From assembly GCA_964404235.1 (NCBI GenBank), contig CAYOJL010000064.1, forward strand, positions 1-11,921: a stretch of 11,921 bases of DNA. The letters are read 5' to 3'. This DNA comes from CACEUX01 sp964404235 (GTDB lineage Bacteria > Fidelibacterota > Marinisomatia > Marinisomatales > UBA1611). How positions within the stretch are numbered: the stretch's first letter is position 1; each line of letters starts with the position of its first letter. Below are positions 1 through 6,341 of this stretch, piece after piece. The notes under the pieces are model-generated. The model searched no databases. It had not been told where the DNA came from and worked only from the letters and a program-made list of their open reading frames with translations. The position numbers and the translations under genes are program-made.

Positions 1-499
1 TCCTCCTTCTAATAGTGCGATTATTGACCACAGCGACAACGCTTGGTGCTTCCGTGATCTTTTGTTGGACCTTAGCAGCGGAAACGACTATTTCATTCAA
101 TCCAACTGCTGATGGTACTAGATTAAAATTGATATTTTTTAACTGATTACCTTTGATCAACTCGTTCGTTTCTTCTACTTCATCCAGACCCAGCTTGGAT
201 GAAAAGCTTGTTTCCGTATCATCTTGAATGCCTGCATCTGTAGCTGACACATATACTTCCAGAGTACTTGTTTCATACCCGATATAGCCTACAGAGATAG
301 TATATTTACCAACAGGTACCTGTGATATGATATATTGCCCCAGTGAATCTGTGGTGGCACCCATAGAAGTCCCTATAAGAAAAACATTAGCTCCAGGCAA
401 AGGTTCGGATAAGTCCTGCACTTGACCAGATATTGAACCTTCATCCGCGATAAGTAGTGATGTAATCAATAATAAACATATCTTCAGTGATCTATGCAT
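1..499 (-). CDS. TonB-dependent outer-membrane receptor, N-terminal part (gene continues beyond left edge)
   Basis: Partial gene of 166 codons read from the reverse strand; it is open to the window edge, so the plug end and beta-barrel are missing. Residues 1-18 form a Sec signal peptide (short basic start, then a Leu/Ile-rich core ending LLIA). Residues about 21-85 match the carboxypeptidase-regulatory-like beta-sandwich found at the front of many Bacteroidetes-type receptors (GQV.D..EPLPGANV, TDSLGQY, VPVGKYTISVGYIGYE). Residues 132-155 (VGLNEIVVSAAKVQQKITEAPS) resemble the lead-in to the TonB plug. Between the two lies an acidic stretch (about 86-115) longer than usual. The start is well supported: ATG at 499 has the strong ribosome site AAGGAGAG at 504-511. 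The expected role is TonB-driven uptake of an unknown substrate across the outer membrane. A 153-nt spacer separates it from the upstream cyclase gene. Confidence 0.85.
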   Translation of the reverse strand, partial: MHRSLKICLLLITSLLIADEGSISGQVQDLSEPLPGANVFLIGTSMGATTDSLGQYIISQVPVGKYTISVGYIGYETSTLEVYVSATDAGIQDDTETSFSSKLGLDEVEETNELIKGNQLKNINFNLVPSAVGLNEIVVSAAKVQQKITEAPSVVAVVNNRTIRRR

Positions 500-652
500 T
501 TTTCTCTCCTTAATATAATGCAGGGTTTAATGTTACTGATTTTAACTATATCGTTATAAAAAGCCCTAACAGAATTGTAATATTTATATATAGTAAAGGG
601 TCATTCATGTACTGCCGAGTACTGTTAAAAAGATATGATAGTTTTATTGGTA

Positions 653-3019
653 TTAACTTGCCAAATTATTGTATAAAGTTATGATCTTTAGATTCCAGTA
701 ATTTTTTTCTAAGAAGTCATTTCTAAGTTGCCTATCCTTGATCTTAAAAGATCTCTGCATGATGATATCATATGCATCAAGCAAATACTTTTTTCCTAAA
801 TCTTGTTCATTATTTACCTCTAATGCCTGTATAAGGATATTATAATATTCCATTTCCTCAAACTTGTCATCTCCCCCCATTTCATTTTTGATCAAGGCTA
901 AATATTCTAAAGATCTTTTTGGTTGATCCATTTTGTTGAAGTTGACAGCATTGAATGCTTTTGGAACAACTCTCATACTCAGATCAAAATCATCAGGTAT
1001 ATTATCAATGATAAAATCAAAATGTTTTACCGAACTCTTATGGTTACCATTATAAAAATGATATCTACCTGAATAATAATTTGATAATAGCACCATGAAT
1101 GGTATCTGAAGTTGCTCCGTTAGCATTGTGATCTTTTCTAGATAAAAAAATGTACTATCAATGCGATCACGATAAAAATGGGATTCACACATTCTTACAA
1201 ATGAACCAAAACTAATGAGTTCCTGATCTAGCTGTTCCGCGATCCTATATGCCTTGACAGTATATTTATATGCATTATCTAGGTCGCCAATAGATGTATA
1301 GTAATCTGAATAGATTCCTGCAATCGATTGTGCAGCTACCTGCTTCTTATATTTTTGAGCTAGTTCATCTGCTTCTTTTAAAATTGATATTGCCTGCTCT
1401 ATCTGGCCGTCCTCTAGTAATAGGTCTGCATAGTTTGGCAATATCAATGCCAACTCATGTTTATCACCATATTTTCTCGCAATATCAATAGAACTATCCA
1501 TGTATAATAATCCTTCCTCCTTCTTACCCTGTTTTATCAAAAGATTAGATAAGTGTCTTGATGCATCAGTGGACCCTTTTTTATAGTCTATTTTTTCAGA
1601 TACATCTACAAATCTCTTGTAATATATTGCTGCAGAATCAAGGTTGTTATTACCATATTCATGGTGGAGGCCAACTAATTCATAAGCGTGGCCAACCGCA
1701 ACATAGCTTTTTGTTTTTGTGCCAGTCTTAATGGCCATTTTCGCATACTTTTTCATTTCTGGGAATTTGCCCTGTCTGAATGATATCCATCCCAATAATG
1801 ACCAGGATGAAGCCAGATCAGGGTCTATTTCAGTTGACATATTCAACAGACTCTCAGCCATTTGCCAGTCCTCTGAATTTTGCTGATACTGTACCTTATA
1901 TTTCCCTTTTAATAAATATTCATATGCAATGGGATCAGCTTTATATGTTTCACTTACCAGTTCATGATCACTTTTTTTATAGGTCAGTTTATTTGAAAGA
2001 CTATCAGCAAGGTTATTGACTATAAGTGATGCATTTTCAAGACTTTCCGTCCATTTATTTCCAAAAAGAGTAAGGTTTTTATTATGGTCTTGCAATTGGC
2101 ATCGAAGATTGAACTGTCCTTTTGAACGAACAATACTACTAGACAAGGTATACCCCACATCTAATTCTTTAGCAATGTCAATTTCAGATAGATCAGAGTC
2201 TTTATATTTTGTGATGGAGTTCATTGAAGCAACACGGATGTTACCAAGGCGACTCATTTCGATAATAAGGTCCTCTGTAAGTCCATATGCCCATGGTTCA
2301 TCATCAGCATCACCAAGATTATTCATATAGAGTATAGCAATCGATGGAATTTCATCTCCATCAGCAGATAACCCTGATAGACCAAGTACTGCTAAGGTAA
2401 GGATCCCAACTATAGAAGCGGCAACACCTAGTATTGACATTGCAGTCCATTTAAAACCAGTTTTTTCATCAGGAGAGAGCTTTGCCTTGACCTGAGAAAG
2501 ATCGGTCTCTGGAAGTCCATGTGAAACAATACAATATGCCTTTACTTCTTGCGTAACTCCTTGGAGTTGGGGTTTACCAAGATAAATTGTTTTATAATTC
2601 GGGTCACGCTCCAGGGTCGCATTTACCCTTCCAGATATTGCTATCCCTCCTGATGCGGAAAATGGTTCAATGCGGGATGCTATATTTACATCATCACCAA
2701 TGACATCATTTCCCTGGAAGACCACCTCTCCTTGATGAATGCCTATTCTTAGGTTGAGATTCTCTACGGATTGAACTCGCTTTTGAATCTCAACGGCACA
2801 TTCTACAGCATCAAGGTTTGTCTCAAATGTAAGTAATAAACCATCACCGATCTCTTTTAGCCATTCACCTCTATATGAACTAACAATCGGTTGTAAGAGT
2901 TCTCTTTGCTTTTCTAATAATCCTAATGCTGCAGGCTCATTCTCAGCAGATAACCTTGTAAAGCCAACAATATCAGTAAAAACAATTGCAGCTAATTTTC
3001 GTTTAGATTCTGATGGCAT
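653..3019 (-). CDS. Membrane class III adenylate cyclase with TolB/FlgO-like and TPR regions
   Basis: The 788-residue product has an N-terminal class III nucleotidyl cyclase domain (about 8-165). The residues needed for catalysis are visible: metal-binding D16 (FTDIVGFT) and D59 (EIGDG), adenine-selecting K55 and D105, and transition-state N112 and R116 (DDVNIASRIE). An active enzyme making cAMP from ATP is therefore likely. A single membrane helix follows at about 192-217. Residues 224-340 resemble the TolB N-terminal/FlgO-like domain usually seen in such fusions (SIAILYMNNLG, YGLTEDLI, ELDVGYTLSSSI). From about 365 to the end are TPR-like helical pairs, for example around YADLLLEDGQIEQAISIL. 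With one helix, the cyclase should be cytosolic and the TPR part periplasmic, suggesting a sensor. No clear Shine-Dalgarno precedes the ATG. It lies 104 nt downstream of the phosphoesterase gene, and a palindrome sits in that gap. Ligand unknown. Confidence 0.9.
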   Translation of the reverse strand: MPSESKRKLAAIVFTDIVGFTRLSAENEPAALGLLEKQRELLQPIVSSYRGEWLKEIGDGLLLTFETNLDAVECAVEIQKRVQSVENLNLRIGIHQGEVVFQGNDVIGDDVNIASRIEPFSASGGIAISGRVNATLERDPNYKTIYLGKPQLQGVTQEVKAYCIVSHGLPETDLSQVKAKLSPDEKTGFKWTAMSILGVAASIVGILTLAVLGLSGLSADGDEIPSIAILYMNNLGDADDEPWAYGLTEDLIIEMSRLGNIRVASMNSITKYKDSDLSEIDIAKELDVGYTLSSSIVRSKGQFNLRCQLQDHNKNLTLFGNKWTESLENASLIVNNLADSLSNKLTYKKSDHELVSETYKADPIAYEYLLKGKYKVQYQQNSEDWQMAESLLNMSTEIDPDLASSWSLLGWISFRQGKFPEMKKYAKMAIKTGTKTKSYVAVGHAYELVGLHHEYGNNNLDSAAIYYKRFVDVSEKIDYKKGSTDASRHLSNLLIKQGKKEEGLLYMDSSIDIARKYGDKHELALILPNYADLLLEDGQIEQAISILKEADELAQKYKKQVAAQSIAGIYSDYYTSIGDLDNAYKYTVKAYRIAEQLDQELISFGSFVRMCESHFYRDRIDSTFFYLEKITMLTEQLQIPFMVLLSNYYSGRYHFYNGNHKSSVKHFDFIIDNIPDDFDLSMRVVPKAFNAVNFNKMDQPKRSLEYLALIKNEMGGDDKFEEMEYYNILIQALEVNNEQDLGKKYLLDAYDIIMQRSFKIKDRQLRNDFLEKNYWNLKIITLYNNLAS

Positions 3020-3071
3020 TATGATATCTCATTAATATCTTAAAAAGAACTTATACATAATATATCAAACC

Positions 3072-3094
3072 TTTTCGATCATATGATTCGAAAA
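3072..3094. repeat. Imperfect palindrome upstream of the cyclase gene
   Basis: Arms TTTTCGA (3072-3078) and TCGAAAA (3088-3094) are perfect reverse complements flanking ATCATATGA-like sequence that is itself nearly palindromic. It lies about 53 nt upstream of the cyclase ATG. No T-run follows on the minus strand, so it is not a standard terminator; an operator for a dimeric regulator is possible but unproven. Confidence 0.35.
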
Positions 3095-3123
3095 AAGATC
3101 CTCCGACTGTAAAAAGATTCTAA

Positions 3124-4767
3124 TCATTTAAGTAACACCATCTTATTCTTGAAAGACCTTCCATTGACCTTAAACAGATAAAAATATATTCCAGAGGTCA
3201 CACTTTCTCCTATCATATTCTTGCCATCCCAATTAATTGAAGAATTGCCTACTGGTCTTTTTCCATGCATTAATTTTTTTACAGTATTCCCCATAATATC
3301 AATTATAGATAGTTCAATTATTGCTGGTTCCGACAAATAATAAGTGATTGTAGTGCTAGAATTAAAAGGGTTTGGAAAATTAGGATATAATATGGATGGA
3401 ATAGGCAATATATGCTCTCTTGTAATGCCAACTTCACTATTAACAGATATATCGAAAACAATGGGTAAATGATCAGAAGCAATTTGAGTATCATCCCACT
3501 GTAATTCATAATAATCTAAAGCAAGATCATCCATCGCAAGTGTGTTCAATATATAATATTTACCTGTATCAATGGTTGCATCTGAATAAAAAACATAGTC
3601 TAGTTTACCAGGATTAAATGATGAGCCATCTTTTCGCCATGTATACCCCATACGTTTATGAGTATGGCGTGGGAATAGAGTAATAATAGCAGTAGAGTCC
3701 CAATCTGGCAGAAAATCATTTCCATATTGATCCTCATCTTCAATATCTCCATCTCTTATGGTCTCGACCTGTTGCCTATATCCAACATAATTAAAGTCCC
3801 CTACGTGAATAAATGGAGCACCATATTCTAACTCAAATGGCCCTGCACCATCTGTAACCCACTCTCTCCACGCTCCTGCAAATTCATCTACCTGTTGCTG
3901 CCGGTCTTCATTATTGTCACAGCATGATAGATGAGAATTAAAGATTAGGAGATCTTCTCCAAGCTCATCTTCAGTATCCAACAATACAGCCATTGTCCGT
4001 TCTGAACTGATCATGTTCGCGTCGCTAATAACTGGAAATCTTGATAGCACAACCAAATCCCTATAGGTCCAACTTGCATACCATTCCTCATCAGGAAACC
4101 AAGACTGAATAATATCATCTATATCATCCCAATCTCCATGCTCTTGAAGTGCTATAATATCTGGGTCAAGTGCTTGCAAGATCCGTTTGAAATGTATTTG
4201 TCTATCACTATCAAGGATCCCTTCATTCCAAGTATTATATGATACAACCCTTATGTCGTCTTCATTTGATCTTCCAAGAGTGATTGCTTGTGGCTGAGAC
4301 ACGGAGTCCCCTCCAATAGAAAAAAGTACCCCTCCTGATTCATTTGGAATAAGATCACCATCTTCTTCTATTTCAGAAAGAACGAGTCTCCCTTCTGTTA
4401 ATGTTTGAGAACCGTTCAGTGTCAAAGGAGATGAGTCTCTAGCNNNNNNNNNNNNNNNNNNNNNNNNNNNNNNNNNNNNNNNNNNNNNNNNNNNNNNNNN
4501 NNNNNNNNNNNNNNNNNNNNNNNNNNNNNNNNNNNNNNNNNNNATGAATAAGAATTCTGAGTCATATGTAATCTTCAAGGTCGAATAATCAGCACCCAGG
4601 TCATCACCTTCAGTATCATCATATGCAACAGGAACCTCGTCCCAATCTAAATAAAGGCCATCAATACTGATCGGGTGGCCGCTAAACAATAAAGAAAATA
4701 AAAAGGGGGCTGTGAAAAACCACCTCAGCCCCCTGAATTGATTTATTTGTGATCTTATTTTAGACAT
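3124..4767 (-). CDS. Secreted endonuclease/exonuclease/phosphatase-family protein with T9SS sorting domain (interrupted by assembly gap)
   Basis: As scaffolded, 547 codons, of which 34 fall in or touch Ns. Residues 1-30 look like a signal peptide (basic start, then WFFTAPFLFSLLF). Residues about 33-74 (SIDGLYLDWDEVP) start a beta-sandwich resembling CBM9-like domains. Residues about 170-440 are an EEP-fold hydrolase with the usual active-site set: N178 (SYNTWN), E209 (LQE), H279 (FNSHLS), D324 and N326 (GDFN), D390 (KLDYVF), and D432-H433 (SDHLP). Such enzymes cleave phosphodiester or phosphate bonds in nucleic acids, lipids or sugars; the substrate cannot be told. Residues about 461-547 (PNFPNPFNSST, then a FlgD-like fold ending KMVLLK) are a T9SS type A sorting domain, so the protein is probably released or surface-bound. 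The ATG overlaps the pepA stop by 8 nt, suggesting translational coupling, and a terminator lies inside the signal-peptide codons. Length and frame across the gap are uncertain. Confidence 0.85.
   Translation of the reverse strand: MSKIRSQINQFRGLRWFFTAPFLFSLLFSGHPISIDGLYLDWDEVPVAYDDTEGDDLGADYSTLKITYDSEFLFXXXXXXXXXXXXXXXXXXXXXXXXXXXXXXXXXXARDSSPLTLNGSQTLTEGRLVLSEIEEDGDLIPNESGGVLFSIGGDSVSQPQAITLGRSNEDDIRVVSYNTWNEGILDSDRQIHFKRILQALDPDIIALQEHGDWDDIDDIIQSWFPDEEWYASWTYRDLVVLSRFPVISDANMISSERTMAVLLDTEDELGEDLLIFNSHLSCCDNNEDRQQQVDEFAGAWREWVTDGAGPFELEYGAPFIHVGDFNYVGYRQQVETIRDGDIEDEDQYGNDFLPDWDSTAIITLFPRHTHKRMGYTWRKDGSSFNPGKLDYVFYSDATIDTGKYYILNTLAMDDLALDYYELQWDDTQIASDHLPIVFDISVNSEVGITREHILPIPSILYPNFPNPFNSSTTITYYLSEPAIIELSIIDIMGNTVKKLMHGKRPVGNSSINWDGKNMIGESVTSGIYFYLFKVNGRSFKNKMVLLK
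4444..4543. other. Assembly gap of exactly 100 Ns
   Basis: An unbroken run of 100 Ns inside the phosphoesterase gene. Exactly 100 is a common placeholder for a gap of unknown size, so the real length may differ. The flanks happen to stay in one frame, which has a one-in-three chance of occurring by accident. Both flanks code for parts of the same kind of protein, so the join is plausible. Confidence 0.99.
4691..4734 (-). terminator. Intrinsic terminator after pepA, embedded in the next gene's signal-peptide codons
   Basis: On the minus strand a perfect 9-bp stem (AGGGGGCTG at 4734-4726 with CAGCCCCCT at 4712-4704) encloses a 13-nt loop and runs directly into TTTTATTTTCTTT (4703-4691). The stem is very GC-rich against the AT-rich background. 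It begins 25 nt after the pepA stop codon, the normal place for a terminator. The same bases encode residues 12-26 of the phosphoesterase. The plus-strand orientation lacks a good T-tract, so this acts on leftward transcription. Confidence 0.75.
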
Positions 4768-6217
4768 CCATCATATCCAAGACTAGCCTTACTCCCCATC
4801 CTGTGGCACTTCCTTTGGGATTAACGCTGTCAGGTTTTACCCCCCATGCAGTTCCTGCTATATCGAAGTGTACCCAAGGGATATCCTCATCAACAAACTC
4901 TTTTAAAAAAGCACCGCCTGCGATGGAACCTGCTTGCATTGGAGCTCCGGTATTCTTGACATCTGCTATCTCACTCTGTACTTGCTTACAAAATTCAGGC
5001 CATAATGGGAATTCCCACACTTTTTCATGTGTAGTTTTAGACGCGTTTTTGATCTTTTCCATCAATTCTTTATCAGTGCCCATAATTCCTGTTGCAATAT
5101 GCCCTAGTGCTACAAGAACAGCACCTGTCAGTGTTGCAAAATCAAGTATATATTCAGGATCATAATGTTTAGAGGCATATGAAAGTCCATCAGCAAGTAT
5201 CAAACGGCCTTCTGCATCTGTATTGAGTACTTCAATGGTTTTCCCGTTATACGCTTTCAATATATCACCAGGCTTATAGGCTTTTGCACCATTAAGATTT
5301 TCCGTAGATGGTATGATACCAACAACATTTAGCTCAGGTTTTAAAAGAGCGAGTGCTTTAAATACTCCAAGAACAACAGATGAGCCACACATATCATATT
5401 TCATTTCATCCATTTTGCCAGCAGGTTTGATCGATATGCCACCTGAATCAAAAGTCAATCCTTTACCTACTAACACCTTCGGCTTTTTATCGCCTCCTTT
5501 CATATATTCCAAAATAATGAATTTTGGCGGTTCATCCGTACCTTGTGCGACGCCTGCAAGACCACCCATCCCCATATCTGTAAACTCTTCTCTTTCAAAT
5601 ACTGTGAGATCCATACCACCCTCATCTGCAATATCTTTTGCAGAGGCTGCTAATTTACCAGGTGTGGTCACATTGCCAGGGTGATTTCCTAGGTCTCTAG
5701 CGTAACAAACTGCATTGCCTATCATTGCTCCTTTTGATATTTCATTTTTATCACACCCTAGGACTGTTGCTGACTTTAGCTCAAAAACATTTTTTTCTTT
5801 TGTTTTATAATCTAAAAATTGATAACTGCCTAATACTAGGCCCTCTGCCAATGCCTGACATATCTCATTTTCATTTGACGGACATTCAATTGCAAGATGA
5901 TCGATCTTTTTATTTATTGCTAATCTAGAGACACGACCCGCAGCTAATCGGATGGTCTCCGCATTTAATTCTTCTTTCTTACCTAACCCTAATAATTGGA
6001 TTCTTTTTCCATCAATATAGAAAAGGTTAGACTCGCCATTCTTACCTTTGACATCTCCCATTTCAATAGCTTTTGATAATGCACCATCAGAACCATCATT
6101 GATATTGCTAGCCATTGGAGTAAAACTCTTATCTTGGAAAACGCCAACAGCAATGAGGCCTGCATTGGTCTCATTCCATGATTCATTAGAAACATCTACT
6201 TCAGTTATGTGTGCCAT
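4760..6217 (-). CDS. pepA: Leucyl aminopeptidase (peptidase family M17, PepA)
   Basis: The 485-residue length is normal for cytosolic M17 aminopeptidases, two-metal enzymes that remove N-terminal residues, often Leu, from peptides, usually as hexamers. The metal and catalytic residues are all present with the spacing of E. coli PepA: K252 and D257 (VGKGLTFDSGG), K264, D275, and D334, E336 and R338 in the family signature NTDAEGRL. The N-terminal third is the less conserved regulatory/oligomerisation domain. ATG at 6217 is preceded by AAAAGGA at 6223-6229, a good ribosome site 5 nt away, which supports this start. The gene diverges from the transporter gene across a 124-nt region. At its 3' end the stop codon overlaps the start of the phosphoesterase by 8 nt, and a strong terminator follows. 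Peptide turnover or glutathione-type peptide recycling is the expected role. No missing residues. Confidence 0.96.
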   Translation of the reverse strand: MAHITEVDVSNESWNETNAGLIAVGVFQDKSFTPMASNINDGSDGALSKAIEMGDVKGKNGESNLFYIDGKRIQLLGLGKKEELNAETIRLAAGRVSRLAINKKIDHLAIECPSNENEICQALAEGLVLGSYQFLDYKTKEKNVFELKSATVLGCDKNEISKGAMIGNAVCYARDLGNHPGNVTTPGKLAASAKDIADEGGMDLTVFEREEFTDMGMGGLAGVAQGTDEPPKFIILEYMKGGDKKPKVLVGKGLTFDSGGISIKPAGKMDEMKYDMCGSSVVLGVFKALALLKPELNVVGIIPSTENLNGAKAYKPGDILKAYNGKTIEVLNTDAEGRLILADGLSYASKHYDPEYILDFATLTGAVLVALGHIATGIMGTDKELMEKIKNASKTTHEKVWEFPLWPEFCKQVQSEIADVKNTGAPMQAGSIAGGAFLKEFVDEDIPWVHFDIAGTAWGVKPDSVNPKGSATGWGVRLVLDMMDV

Positions 6218-6288
6218 AAGATTCCTTTTAGTATTTATCAGACATTATCAGTACTGAAATTAAATATATGATCCAATATTTTCATGAA

Positions 6289-6294
6289 TATAAT
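6289..6294 (+). promoter_or_regulatory. Possible -10 element (TATAAT) for the NTT-like transporter gene
   Basis: A perfect TATAAT lies 47 nt before the transporter ATG in the divergent intergenic region 6218-6341. No convincing TTGACA-like -35 sits 16-18 nt upstream, and the region is AT-rich, so chance is a real alternative. No clear promoter for pepA was recognised on the other strand. Confidence 0.25.
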
Positions 6295-6341
6295 CTACAT
6301 TTTAAAGACAATATGTTTATTCTAACTTTTACGACAAACTT

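Noticed and set aside
560..603. Possible terminator after the cyclase gene ending AGGGCTTTTTAT on the minus strand
   Set aside because: The only upstream partner is a 4-nt CCCT across a loop of about 29 nt; pairing is too poor.
609..622. Short inverted repeat GTACTGCCGAGTAC between the TonB receptor and cyclase genes
   Set aside because: Only a 5-bp stem with no T-tract after it on either strand; too weak to call a terminator or operator.
2016..2330. Plus-strand open frame of 104 codons inside the cyclase gene
   Set aside because: Antisense to the TolB/FlgO-like region of a convincing gene; no protein-family signal.
4803..5165. Plus-strand open frame of 120 codons inside pepA
   Set aside because: Antisense to catalytic-domain codons of pepA with no independent support.
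5313..5684. Plus-strand open frame of 123 codons inside pepA
   Set aside because: It mirrors a well-conserved aminopeptidase coding region, has no recognisable domain and no ribosome site; it is an antisense shadow.
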